From Tyzzerella sp. (GTDB lineage Bacteria; Bacillota; Clostridia; Lachnospirales; Lachnospiraceae): a stretch of DNA of 64,000 bases. Shown piece after piece: positions 8,231 to 17,151 of this stretch. The position numbers and the translations under genes were made by a program. The stretch covers positions 186,001-250,000 of the forward strand of contig JAFUOS010000013.1 of the NCBI GenBank assembly GCA_017472665.1. The letters are read 5' to 3'. Below the pieces are notes generated by a model that was given only the letters and a program-made list of their open reading frames with translations, was not told where the DNA came from and searched no databases. How positions within the stretch are numbered: the first letter of the stretch is position 1; each line of letters starts with the position of its first letter.

Positions 8231-9406
8231 ATGAATTACGCAGAAGAATCTCTAAAAAAACACGAAGAATGGAAGGGGAAGATTGAAGTAGTGAGCCGTG
8301 TTCCGGTTGCTACAAAAGAAGACCTTTCTCTTGCATATACACCAGGGGTAGCGGAGCCTTGTCTTGAAATTCAAAAAGATATTAACAAAAGCTACGATCT
8401 TACGCGCCGTTGGAATACCTGTCTTGTTGTCACAGATGGTACAGCAGTACTTGGTTTAGGCGACATTGGTCCAGAAGCAGGTATGCCTGTTATGGAAGGA
8501 AAGTGTGTGCTTTTCAAAGAATTTGGTGATGTGGATGCATTCCCAATTTGTATCAAATCAAAAGACGTAGATGAAATCGTAAATACAGTATATCTGATTT
8601 CAGGTTCATGCGGTGGAGTAAACTTGGAAGATATTGCAGCTCCACGTTGCTTTGAAATTGAGAAAAAATTAAAAGAGAAATGTGATATTCCGATTTTCCA
8701 TGATGATCAACATGGTACTGCAATCATAACGCTTGCAGGCCTTATCAATGCTCTTAAAGTTGTCGGAAAAGAGAAAGAAGAAATTAAAGTTGTTGTAAAT
8801 GGAGCAGGAGCAGCCGCTACCGCAATTACCAAACTGATTCTTTCTTATGGTGTTAAAAATGTAATCATGTGCGACCGCACTGGAGCAATTTACGAAGGAC
8901 GCCAGAAAGGCATGAATCCATACAAAGAAGAAATGGCACAGTTGACAAACTTAGAAAAGAAAGAAGGCTCACTTGCTGATGTGATCGTAGGAGCTGACGT
9001 ATTTATCGGTGTTTCTGCTCCAGGTTCTTTGACTACAGAAATGGTTCAGACAATGAATAAGGATGCTATCGTATTTGCATGTGCAAATCCTACACCGGAG
9101 ATTTTCCCTGATGATGCAAAAGCAGGTGGTGCGCGTGTAGTATCTACAGGACGCAGTGACTTCCCGAACCAGATTAACAATGTGCTTGCATTCCCGGCAC
9201 TTTTCCGTGGAGCATTTGATGTTCGTGCAAAAGAAATCAATGAAGAGATGAAGATTGCAGCAGCTCTTGCACTTGCTAATCTCATTTCAGATGATGAATT
9301 GAATGAAGATTATATTATTCCAGCAGCTTTCGATCCGCGCGTGAAAGAGGCAGTTTCTACAGCAGTGGCTCAGGCGGCTCGAGATACAGGCGTTGCACGA
9401 ATTTAA
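8231..9406 (+). CDS. Malic enzyme, NAD(P)-dependent
   Basis: This is a 391-aa malic enzyme (oxidative decarboxylation of malate to pyruvate), of the short bacterial type without a phosphotransacetylase tail. Visible features are SLAYTPGVAEPCLEI, the VTDGTAVLGLGDIGPEAGMPVMEGK block, metal-binding IFHDDQHGTAI, the Rossmann motif VVNGAGAAATA, FACANPTPEIFPDDA, and SDFPNQINNVLAFPALFRGA. A strong AAAGGAGG lies 7 nt before the ATG. The gene stands alone between its own promoter and a terminator. Cofactor choice (NAD versus NADP) cannot be read with confidence. Confidence 0.95.
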   Translation: MNYAEESLKKHEEWKGKIEVVSRVPVATKEDLSLAYTPGVAEPCLEIQKDINKSYDLTRRWNTCLVVTDGTAVLGLGDIGPEAGMPVMEGKCVLFKEFGDVDAFPICIKSKDVDEIVNTVYLISGSCGGVNLEDIAAPRCFEIEKKLKEKCDIPIFHDDQHGTAIITLAGLINALKVVGKEKEEIKVVVNGAGAAATAITKLILSYGVKNVIMCDRTGAIYEGRQKGMNPYKEEMAQLTNLEKKEGSLADVIVGADVFIGVSAPGSLTTEMVQTMNKDAIVFACANPTPEIFPDDAKAGGARVVSTGRSDFPNQINNVLAFPALFRGAFDVRAKEINEEMKIAAALALANLISDDELNEDYIIPAAFDPRVKEAVSTAVAQAARDTGVARI

Positions 9407-9446
9407 GATGATAGCAAAAGAATATATGTCAAAGTATACGTAAAGG

Positions 9447-9475
9447 CAGTTGCGGGAGACCGCAACTGTTTTTTT
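9447..9475 (+). terminator. Terminator after malic enzyme
   Basis: Perfect 9-bp stem CAGTTGCGG/CCGCAACTG with a GAGA tetraloop and seven T residues. Confidence 0.95.
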
Positions 9476-9613
9476 GTTGCAAATAAATTTGAAAACCTTC
9501 TGATGCTATAAAATAATAATGGCGTAAGTCTTATTTTTATGATATAATAAATTGATCATATTATTGCGTTATCGCGATAAATCGACAAAATAATAAAGAA
9601 AGGGAATTTATTT

Positions 9614-11533
9614 GTGATGGAAAACAAAAACGAATTCAAACCTTATATTCCGGCTGAAAAAGTCACTCCGGAATTAACAGTTACTTCAATCGTTATGGGT
9701 ATCATCCTTGCAGTCATCTTTGGCGCAGCAAATGCTTATCTCGGACTTCGAGTTGGTATGACTGTATCTGCATCTATTCCTGCGGCAGTTATCTCTATGG
9801 GTGTTATCCGTGTGATTATGAAGAAAAACTCAATTTTAGAGAGTAACGTGGTGCAGACCGTTGGATCTGCCGGTGAATCTCTTGCAGCAGGTGCTATTTT
9901 TACATTGCCAGCTTTGTTCCTCTGGGCAGCTGAAGGTGTGATGGAAAAACCAGGCATCCTTGAAATTACAATAATTGCATTAATTGGTGGTCTCCTTGGA
10001 GTATTCTTTATGGTACCCCTTAGAAATGCCTTGATTGTAAAAGAACATGGTATTTTACCATATCCAGAAGGACAAGCATGTGCAGAAGTTCTTCTTGCTG
10101 GTGAAGAAGGTGGCGCAAATGCGACTACAGTATTCGCTGGTATGGGTATTGCAGCAGCTTTCAAATTTGTGATTGATGGCTTAAAAGCGGTTCCAAGTGA
10201 AGTTTCTCTTCGTTTTAAAGGCTTCGCCGGTGAAATCGGAACTCAGATTTATCCAGCTGTTATGTCAGTGGGTTATATTTGTGGGCCAAAGATTTCTTCT
10301 TATATGTTTGCCGGTGGTTTGGTAAGCTGGATGGCATTGATTCCATTGATTGTACTTTTTGGCGGAGAATCAATTCTATATCCAGGTACAAAAACAATTG
10401 CTGAAATCTATGCTGAAAGTGGAGCAAGCGGAATCTGGGGCAGTTACATACGTTACATTGGTGCAGGTGCTTTAGCGGCCGGTGGTATTATCAGTTTGGT
10501 TAAATCACTTCCACTCATTGTTAGCACATTTGCTGACGCTATGAAGAGCTTAAAAGGTGGAGTAGGATCTGCATCTGCAAAACGTACAGAACAAGATATA
10601 AGTATGAAAATCGTGCTTGGCGCTATTTTGGTATTAACATTACTTGTTTGGTTAGTACCAGCAATCCCAGTATCGCCAGTTGGTGCTATTATCGTTGTTA
10701 TTTTTGGTTTCTTCTTTGCAACTGTTTCTTCTAGAATGGTTGGTTTAGTAGGAAGCTCAAACAACCCTGTATCAGGTATGGCTATTGCAACATTACTTAT
10801 TGCAACATTAATCTTAAAAATTACAGGTGACACTGGTGCACACGGTATGCAGGGAGCTATTGCAATTGGTTCTATTATTTGTATCGTAGCTGCTATTTCA
10901 GGTGATACATCTCAGGACTTAAAGACAGGTTATCTGCTTGGTTCTACACCAAAGAAACAGCAGATTGGTGAGATCATTGGTGTTGTTGCAGCTGCATTTG
11001 CAATCGGCGGTGTGCTTTATCTGTTGGATGCTGCTTGGGGATTTGGCTCAGCAGAACTTGGTGCTCCACAGGCAACTTTGATGAAAATGATTATCGAAGG
11101 CGTTATGAACAGCAATCTTCCATGGGGACTTGTATTTGTAGGAGTATTCCTTGCAATCGTGATTGAAATACTGGGCATCCCAGTACTTCCATTTGCAATC
11201 GGTGTTTATCTGCCAGTTCAGTTAAATGCTTGCATCATGGTTGGTGGTGTTATCCGTCTGATCTTTGATAAGATGAAGAAAGAGGAAAAAGAGAAAGAAG
11301 AGATTATTACAGATGGTGTGCTTTACTGTTCAGGTATGATTGCAGGTGAGGGCCTTGTAGGAATCCTTCTTGCTATATTCGCAGTAATTGGTATCGATGG
11401 AGTGATCGATATTAGTGGTGTACTGAATTTATCTGCAGGTGTTGCTAATGTACTTAGCCTTGTAGTATTTGCTCTTATGATCCTGTGTCTGTTAAAGTTC
11501 ACAATCTGGAGAAAAAGAGATAAAAAAGCGTAA
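9614..11533 (+). CDS. OPT-family oligopeptide transporter
   Basis: This is a 639-aa polytopic membrane protein of the oligopeptide transporter (OPT) superfamily, proton-coupled importers of peptides or metal chelates. About 14-16 hydrophobic segments are visible. Family blocks include TVTSIVMGIILAVIFGAANA, VVQTVGSAGESLAAG, LPYPEGQACAEVL, SSNNPVSGMAIATL, and ISGDTSQDLKTGYLLG near the middle. The start is either GTG at 9614 or ATG at 9617; AGGGAA at 9601 serves both. A TGATATAAT box at 9539-9547 may be an extended -10 promoter. A pqqD-like gene follows after a terminator. The substrate is unknown. Confidence 0.93.
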   Translation: MMENKNEFKPYIPAEKVTPELTVTSIVMGIILAVIFGAANAYLGLRVGMTVSASIPAAVISMGVIRVIMKKNSILESNVVQTVGSAGESLAAGAIFTLPALFLWAAEGVMEKPGILEITIIALIGGLLGVFFMVPLRNALIVKEHGILPYPEGQACAEVLLAGEEGGANATTVFAGMGIAAAFKFVIDGLKAVPSEVSLRFKGFAGEIGTQIYPAVMSVGYICGPKISSYMFAGGLVSWMALIPLIVLFGGESILYPGTKTIAEIYAESGASGIWGSYIRYIGAGALAAGGIISLVKSLPLIVSTFADAMKSLKGGVGSASAKRTEQDISMKIVLGAILVLTLLVWLVPAIPVSPVGAIIVVIFGFFFATVSSRMVGLVGSSNNPVSGMAIATLLIATLILKITGDTGAHGMQGAIAIGSIICIVAAISGDTSQDLKTGYLLGSTPKKQQIGEIIGVVAAAFAIGGVLYLLDAAWGFGSAELGAPQATLMKMIIEGVMNSNLPWGLVFVGVFLAIVIEILGIPVLPFAIGVYLPVQLNACIMVGGVIRLIFDKMKKEEKEKEEIITDGVLYCSGMIAGEGLVGILLAIFAVIGIDGVIDISGVLNLSAGVANVLSLVVFALMILCLLKFTIWRKRDKKA

Positions 11534-11544
11534 AAATAATGATT

Positions 11545-11584
11545 AAAGTTTCGAGCTTCTGAAAAGGGGCTCGAACTTTTTAAA
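11545..11584 (+). terminator. Terminator after the OPT transporter
   Basis: An imperfect stem, AAAGTTTCGAGC pairing with GCTCGAACTTT (one bulged T), is followed by a short T/A tail. It sits only about 15 nt before the next gene, so partial read-through is likely. Confidence 0.7.
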
Positions 11585-11596
11585 AAGGTGTTTTAA

Positions 11597-11956
11597 ATGG
11601 GAAAAAAGAAAGAAGTAATCAATCAGAACTATCTGGAAAATGTTCCGGTAAGACAGGAAGGCTTAAAGTGGGATGCCGATGAAAAAGGTATTGTAACTTT
11701 GTATGTGCACAACACAGGCCTTATGAAAAAAATTACGCAAAAGCTTTTAAAAAAGCCAGAATATACACAGGTACATCTGGACGAAAATGGAAGTTTCGTA
11801 TGGCCTTTGATTGATGGGGAAAAAGATATCATCGAACTGGGAAAAGAAGTAAAAGAACATTTTGGCGAGAAGGCAGAACCGTTATATCCAAGACTGGCGA
11901 AATTCTTTCAGATTTTGGAAAGTTATGGGTTTGTGAGCTTTAAGAAAGGACAATGA
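11597..11956 (+). CDS. PqqD-like peptide-chaperone family protein
   Basis: This 119-aa protein resembles the PqqD family. Its pattern is N-terminal strands (GLKWDADEKGIVTLYVHNTG), then a long gap, then SFVWPLIDGEKDIIELGKEV, a winged-helix-like core, and YPRLAKFFQILESYGFVSF. PqqD domains usually present precursor peptides to radical-SAM enzymes. No such enzyme or precursor peptide is visible nearby, so its role here is open. It follows the OPT transporter gene by 63 bp and may be expressed with it by read-through, suggesting a link to peptide uptake. The ribosome site is AAAGGTG. Confidence 0.65.
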   Translation: MGKKKEVINQNYLENVPVRQEGLKWDADEKGIVTLYVHNTGLMKKITQKLLKKPEYTQVHLDENGSFVWPLIDGEKDIIELGKEVKEHFGEKAEPLYPRLAKFFQILESYGFVSFKKGQ

Positions 11957-11984
11957 TGGTAAAGTTACCATGATTGTCCTTTTT
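11947..11984 (+). terminator. Terminator at the end of the pqqD-like gene
   Basis: A near-perfect stem (AGGACAAT-G-ATGGTAA / TTACCAT-G-ATTGTCCT) includes the stop codon of the upstream gene and runs into TTTTT. It separates this gene from the convergent ABC operon. Confidence 0.92.
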
Positions 11985-11998
11985 CTATTAGGTTAGCG

Positions 11999-12856
11999 CT
12001 AAAGCCTTTTTAAATACCATTTTTCTACAATTCCAATTATTCCATATAATGCGATGGCAATAATGCAGAGTATCACGATGGACATGAGCAGCCAATCCAT
12101 CTTGAATACCTGACTGGAATAAATAATCAAGTAACCAAGTCCGTTTCTTGCAGCAAGAAATTCTCCGATAACAACACCAACCAGACAAAGCCCAATATTC
12201 ACCTTCATATTGCTAATAATTGCTGGAACAGAACTAGGAATTACCACTTTTATTAAAGCATGACGCCGTTTTCCGCCCAGTGTATAGATAAGTTTTAATG
12301 TTTCTTCTTCCACACTCATAAAGCTGGTATATAAGTTTAAAATACTTCCGAAAATCGCAACTGACATACCAGCTACGATAATTGTAGTAGGAGTTGCACC
12401 GAGCCAAACGATAAGAAGGGGTGCAAGTGCTGATTTTGGAAGACTGTTCAATACTACAAGGAAAGGCTCGGAAATTTCAGACGATTTCTTGCTAAACCAC
12501 AATATAGTAGCTAATAAAATACTAATGACTGTAACCAATAAAAAACTGACGATAGTTTCGTAAAGCGTCGTCCCAATGTGTGTGAAAATACTTTTATCTA
12601 GTACCATCGACCAAAAACAAAGTGCAACCTTACTTGGACTGCTGAAAATGAAAGAATCAATGATGTCAAAGTAGGAAGTGACCTCCCAAAGTAGCAAAAA
12701 TCCTACTAACAGTATGACTCTGGCGCTTTGCACAAACAATCGATGTTTTTTCAATTCTTTTAGGAACTGTGATTGCCTTGCAGATATTTGCTTCGTGGAA
12801 ACTCCTTCCACAGCAATTTGTTCTGCAGAAATTTGCGTTTTAGAAGCCTCATGCAT
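11999..12856 (-). CDS. ABC transporter permease, SsuC/TauC/ThiX type
   Basis: This is a 285-aa integral membrane permease of the BPD_transp_1 family. After a roughly 40-residue hydrophilic N-terminus there are about six membrane segments, and the EAA-type coupling loop is visible as TLGGKRRHALIKVVIPSSVP. The overall pattern matches permeases for nitrate, sulfonate, taurine or thiamine precursors. It overlaps the ATPase gene upstream by 8 bp, so both form one operon. No substrate-binding protein gene is next to the pair, and the substrate cannot be assigned. Confidence 0.9.
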   Translation of the reverse strand: MHEASKTQISAEQIAVEGVSTKQISARQSQFLKELKKHRLFVQSARVILLVGFLLLWEVTSYFDIIDSFIFSSPSKVALCFWSMVLDKSIFTHIGTTLYETIVSFLLVTVISILLATILWFSKKSSEISEPFLVVLNSLPKSALAPLLIVWLGATPTTIIVAGMSVAIFGSILNLYTSFMSVEEETLKLIYTLGGKRRHALIKVVIPSSVPAIISNMKVNIGLCLVGVVIGEFLAARNGLGYLIIYSSQVFKMDWLLMSIVILCIIAIALYGIIGIVEKWYLKRL

Positions 12857-13595
12857 CCTCGTTCAACTCCTTCCATACTGTATTAAAATAACCTTTAAAT
12901 TCAGGTGCGTTTCTTCTTTTTAGCGGTGTATCTTCCTCTAAAGAAAAGGTAAGCGGAACAATACTTTTTATTGTAGCCGGCCGCTTCGACAGCACAATCA
13001 CGCGGTCTCCCAAACTAATTGCCTCCGATAAATCATGGGTTACCAAAATGGCACTGCGATGTTCCTTGCGAATAATCTGACCAATATCATCCGCAACAGT
13101 CAGCCGCGTCTGATAATCCAAAGCAGAGAATGGCTCATCCAGTAAAAGTAAATCTGGCTCCATGATAAGGGTACGAATGAGTGCGGCACGCTGGCGCATT
13201 CCGCCAGATAACTCCGAAGGTTTCGCATTTGCAAAATCGGCTAATCCATATTGCTCTAAATATTCCTGCACCTTAGACTTGGTTTCAGAAGTGAGTAGAT
13301 GCTGAATTTCCAAGCCAAGCACAATGTTTTTATAAATGGTACGCCACTCTAACAGATGATCTTTTTGCAGCATGTATCCCATCCGTTTGCCGTGTAATTC
13401 TATGGTTCCCTCCTCCGGTTCCATAAGCCCTGAAATCAGAGAAAGCAATGTGGATTTTCCACATCCAGAAGGACCTACAATGCTGATAAATTCCCCTCTT
13501 TGCATTGTGAAAGAAAGGTCTGAAAGTGCAAGGGTTTCGCCTTCTAAATTATGGTAAGAATGACTCAAATTTTTGATTTCCAAGATAGCTTCCAT
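12849..13595 (-). CDS. ABC transporter ATP-binding protein, SsuB/TauB type
   Basis: This is a 248-aa ABC ATPase. It has Walker A GPSGCGKSTLL, Q-loop YMLQKDHLLEWRT, signature LSGGMRQRAALIRTL, Walker B DLLLLDEPFSALD and H-loop VTHDLSEAISLGDRV. The sequence is typical of the nitrate/sulfonate/taurine/HMP group. The ATG at 13595 follows GGAGGTGTGTG. It is the first gene of a two-gene operon with the permease and energises that transporter on the cytoplasmic side. Confidence 0.93.
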   Translation of the reverse strand: MEAILEIKNLSHSYHNLEGETLALSDLSFTMQRGEFISIVGPSGCGKSTLLSLISGLMEPEEGTIELHGKRMGYMLQKDHLLEWRTIYKNIVLGLEIQHLLTSETKSKVQEYLEQYGLADFANAKPSELSGGMRQRAALIRTLIMEPDLLLLDEPFSALDYQTRLTVADDIGQIIRKEHRSAILVTHDLSEAISLGDRVIVLSKRPATIKSIVPLTFSLEEDTPLKRRNAPEFKGYFNTVWKELNEDA

Positions 13596-13710
13596 CACAC
13601 ACCTCCATTTCGTATGATTTAATTTATGTCGAAAAACTGAATCTGTGCTTGAATGAATGGAAAGAAAATAGTATAATCACTCGTAGTATGGATGAAATCG
13701 GAGAAATAGT

Positions 13711-14331
13711 ATGAATTATCAGAAGGAACTGGAAAAGTTGATTCAAAATATTCAAAAGGAAGAAAAAGTACCCAGACTGCTATTGCACAGTTGTTGTGCA
13801 CCATGCAGCAGTTATGTGCTGGAATATTTATCCGATTATTTCGAAATCACAGTTTTCTATTATAATCCGAATATCTTTCCGGAAAATGAATATACAAAGC
13901 GTATTCTGGAGCAACAGATGCTGATTCACGATATGAAAGTAAAACATCCGGTTTCTTTCATCGCTGGCAGTTATGAGCGAGAGAAGTTCTATGAAATTGC
14001 AGCAGGACTGGAGCATTTAAAAGAAGGCGGAGAGCGTTGCTTTAAATGTTATGAACTTCGTTTGGAAGAATCTGCCAAAATGGCACAGGAAGGTGAATAT
14101 GATTATTTTACGACAACTTTAAGCATCAGCCCGATGAAAAATGCAGAAAAGCTTAATGAAATTGGTGAAAGAGTTGGAAAAAAATATGGCATCGCTTATC
14201 TACAATCTGATTTTAAAAAGAAAAATGGATACAAGCGTTCCATTGAATTATCAAAAGAATATGGACTTTACAGACAAGACTACTGTGGATGTGAGTATTC
14301 ATATGTTGAAAGAAAAAAGCAATTAAAGTAA
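13711..14331 (+). CDS. queH: Epoxyqueuosine reductase QueH
   Basis: This 206-aa protein belongs to the QueH (former DUF208) family, which reduces epoxyqueuosine to queuosine in tRNA and replaces QueG in many Firmicutes. The Cys-rich metal-binding motifs are visible: LLHSCCAPCSSYVLEYL near residue 25, GGERCFKCYELRLEE near 105, and QDYCGCEYS near the C-terminus. The ATG follows GGAGAAATAGT. It is divergent from the ABC operon, with 115 bp between starts, and precedes argH without a clear terminator. Confidence 0.92.
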   Translation: MNYQKELEKLIQNIQKEEKVPRLLLHSCCAPCSSYVLEYLSDYFEITVFYYNPNIFPENEYTKRILEQQMLIHDMKVKHPVSFIAGSYEREKFYEIAAGLEHLKEGGERCFKCYELRLEESAKMAQEGEYDYFTTTLSISPMKNAEKLNEIGERVGKKYGIAYLQSDFKKKNGYKRSIELSKEYGLYRQDYCGCEYSYVERKKQLK

Positions 14332-14412
14332 AGCGAAAGACGTTTCTCGAAATATATGAAACGATTTAGATACACACGATGTGAATTATACAAAGAAAAG
14401 AGGAAGAAGAAC

Positions 14413-15807
14413 ATGGCACAATTATGGGGTGGACGTTTTACAAAAGAAACTGACCAGTTAGTTTACAATTTTAACGCATCAATTTCCTTTGATCAAAAGT
14501 TCTATGCACAAGATATCAAAGGAAGCATGGCACATGTCAAAATGCTTGCAAAACAAGGAATTTTGACAGAAGAAGAGAGAGAGCAGATTCTCACAGGACT
14601 TCAAGGCATTTTAGATGACGTCAATGCAGGCACTTTAGAAATCTCTGATAAATACGAAGATATTCACAGTTTCGTGGAAGCTACTTTGATTGATCGAATC
14701 GGCGAACCAGGAAAGAAATTACATACAGGAAGAAGCCGTAACGACCAGGTTGCATTAGATATGAAACTTTATACAAGAGATGAAATCTTAGAAATTGACG
14801 CTCTTGTAAAAGAACTATTAAACGTATTATTAAACATCATGAAAGAAAACACAGAGACTTTCATGCCGGGATTTACTCATTTACAAAAAGCACAGCCAAT
14901 CACATTGGCACACCACATGGGAGCCTATTTTGAAATGTTCAAACGTGACCGTTCAAGATTATACGATATTCACGAACGCATGAATTACTGCCCATTAGGT
15001 TCAGGCGCCCTTGCTGGAACTACTTATCCATTGGATAGGGAATATACAGCAGAATTGTTGGGCTTCTATGGTCCTACACTAAACAGCATGGATTCTGTGG
15101 CAGACAGAGATTATTTAATTGAACTTTTATCTGCGTTATCTACGATTATGATGCACCTCAGCAGATTTTCAGAAGAAGTCATTATCTGGAATTCGAACGA
15201 ATATCAATTTGTAGATATTGATGATGCGTACAGCACAGGAAGCAGCATCATGCCACAAAAGAAAAACCCGGATATCGCAGAATTGGTACGTGGAAAAACA
15301 GGACGTGTATACGGCGCATTAATGTCTATTTTAACTACCATGAAAGGAATTCCGTTGGCATACAACAAAGATATGCAGGAAGACAAAGAATTTGTATTTG
15401 ATGCCATTGACACTGCAAAAGGATGCCTCGCATTATTTACAGGTATGCTCCGCACGATGAAATTCCGCAAAGAAGTGATGGAAAACAGTGCGAAAAATGG
15501 TTTTACAAATGCAACAGACGCAGCAGATTACCTCGTAAATCATGGCGTGGCATTCCGTGACGCTCACGGCATCGTAGGTCAGCTTGTGTTATATTGTATT
15601 GAAAAAGACATTGCATTAGATGACATGACATTGGAAGAATACAAGGCGATTTCGCCAGTGTTTGAAGAAGATATTTATGAAGCAATCAGCATGAAAACTT
15701 GCGTAGAAAAGCGTATGACAATTGGCGCTCCAAGCAGGGCTGCGATGGAAAAAGTGATTGCAATTTGCGAAGATTATTTAAAAGATTCGGAAAAAACACT
15801 TGCATAA
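14413..15807 (+). CDS. argH: Argininosuccinate lyase
   Basis: This is a 464-aa argininosuccinate lyase, the last step of arginine synthesis (argininosuccinate to arginine plus fumarate). It begins MAQLWGGRFTKETDQLVYNF. It shows the superfamily blocks HTGRSRNDQVALDMKLY, GFTHLQKAQPITLAHH and the signature GSSIMPQKKNPDIAELVRGK with the catalytic Ser loop. The ATG at 14413 has AGAGGAAGAAGAAC upstream and gives the conserved N-terminus; the frame is open 57 bp further upstream without support. argG is not adjacent. Confidence 0.97.
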   Translation: MAQLWGGRFTKETDQLVYNFNASISFDQKFYAQDIKGSMAHVKMLAKQGILTEEEREQILTGLQGILDDVNAGTLEISDKYEDIHSFVEATLIDRIGEPGKKLHTGRSRNDQVALDMKLYTRDEILEIDALVKELLNVLLNIMKENTETFMPGFTHLQKAQPITLAHHMGAYFEMFKRDRSRLYDIHERMNYCPLGSGALAGTTYPLDREYTAELLGFYGPTLNSMDSVADRDYLIELLSALSTIMMHLSRFSEEVIIWNSNEYQFVDIDDAYSTGSSIMPQKKNPDIAELVRGKTGRVYGALMSILTTMKGIPLAYNKDMQEDKEFVFDAIDTAKGCLALFTGMLRTMKFRKEVMENSAKNGFTNATDAADYLVNHGVAFRDAHGIVGQLVLYCIEKDIALDDMTLEEYKAISPVFEEDIYEAISMKTCVEKRMTIGAPSRAAMEKVIAICEDYLKDSEKTLA

Positions 15808-15880
15808 TGGCAAAAAATGTTATAACATTTTCAAATCATAAAAAAATCAGTAAACATGAGAGAGAAATGAGGAGATTCAG

Positions 15881-16966
15881 ATGGATAAGAAATTAAGAGT
15901 AGGTATTCTTGGAGCAACAGGTATGGTTGGACAGCGTTTTATTTCCTTGTTGGAAAACCACCCATGGTATGAAGTAGTGACAGTGGCAGCAAGCCCAAGA
16001 TCCGCTGGAAAAACATATGAAGAAGCAGTTGGAGATCGTTGGAAAATGAAAACTCCAATGCCAGAAGGTGTAAAGAAATTAATCGTTGCAAATGTAAATG
16101 AGGTAGAAAAGGTAGCTGAAAGCGTTGACTTTGTATTCAGTGCAGTTGACATGACAAAAGAAGAAATCAGAGCCATCGAAGATGCATATGCAAAGACAGA
16201 GACACCAGTTGTTTCTAACAACAGTGCACACCGCTGGACAAAAGACGTTCCAATGGTAGTTCCGGAAATCAACCCAGAACACTTCGAAGTAATCGAAGCA
16301 CAGAAGAAACGTCTCGGCACAACTAGAGGTTTCGTAGCAGTAAAACCAAACTGTTCAATCCAAAGCTACGCACCAGTATTAACAGCATGGAAAGAATTTG
16401 AACCAACAGAAGTAGTTGCTACTACATATCAAGCTATCTCAGGTGCAGGTAAAACATTCAAAGATTGGCCAGAGATGGTAGAAAACATTATCCCATACAT
16501 CGGCGGCGAAGAAGAAAAGAGTGAGCAAGAACCACTCCGTATCTGGGGTAAAGTTGTTGACGGCGAAATCGTGAAAGCAGAAAGCCCTGTCATCACAACA
16601 CAATGTATCCGTGTTCCAGTATTAGACGGACACACAGCAGCCGTATTTGTAAAATTTGCAAAGAAACCAACAAAAGAACAATTAATCGACCGTATCGTGA
16701 ACTTCAAAGGACTTCCACAGGAATTAGAACTTCCAAGTGCTCCAAAGCAGTTCATCCAATACCTAGAAGAAGACAACCGTCCACAAGTACAATTGGATGT
16801 AAACTTTGAAAAAGGCATGGGGATTTCCGTTGGACGTATTCGTGAAGACAGCGTGTACGATTTCAAATTTGTTGGATTATCACATAACACAGTAAGAGGT
16901 GCTGCAGGTGGAGCAATCCTTTGTGCAGAAACATTGACTGCAAAGGGTTATATCCAAGCGAAATAA
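15881..16966 (+). CDS. asd: Aspartate-semialdehyde dehydrogenase
   Basis: This is a 361-aa NADPH-dependent dehydrogenase of the branched aspartate pathway (lysine, threonine, methionine). The Rossmann start VGILGATGMVGQRFISLL is followed by SPRSAGKTYEEA and VVSNNSAHRW. The catalytic Cys is in VAVKPNCSIQSYAPVLTAW, and the substrate site is in TYQAISGAGKTFKDWP. The length and insertions fit the archaeal/fungal-like Asd subclass also found in Clostridia. The ATG follows GAGGAGATTCAG. Confidence 0.94.
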   Translation: MDKKLRVGILGATGMVGQRFISLLENHPWYEVVTVAASPRSAGKTYEEAVGDRWKMKTPMPEGVKKLIVANVNEVEKVAESVDFVFSAVDMTKEEIRAIEDAYAKTETPVVSNNSAHRWTKDVPMVVPEINPEHFEVIEAQKKRLGTTRGFVAVKPNCSIQSYAPVLTAWKEFEPTEVVATTYQAISGAGKTFKDWPEMVENIIPYIGGEEEKSEQEPLRIWGKVVDGEIVKAESPVITTQCIRVPVLDGHTAAVFVKFAKKPTKEQLIDRIVNFKGLPQELELPSAPKQFIQYLEEDNRPQVQLDVNFEKGMGISVGRIREDSVYDFKFVGLSHNTVRGAAGGAILCAETLTAKGYIQAK

Positions 16967-17012
16967 AGATGCAATATTGCAGGACAGTGGTATCAAATAA
17001 TGCTTGAGAAGG

Positions 17013-17046
17013 TGCTGGGAGAGAGAATTCTTTCCTGGCATTTTTT
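17013..17046 (+). terminator. Terminator after asd
   Basis: An imperfect stem from TGCTGGGAGAGAGAATT to AATTCTTTCCTGGCA is followed by TTTTTT at 17041-17046. Confidence 0.75.
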
Positions 17047-17151
17047 GCCCTTTGAGAAGCAGAAATTTTACATGATATTTTTTACATCACACTAGCAAAA
17101 TGACTCCAAATTTGTTATGCTATGTGGAGAGAAAAAAGTGGGGTGATTTGC

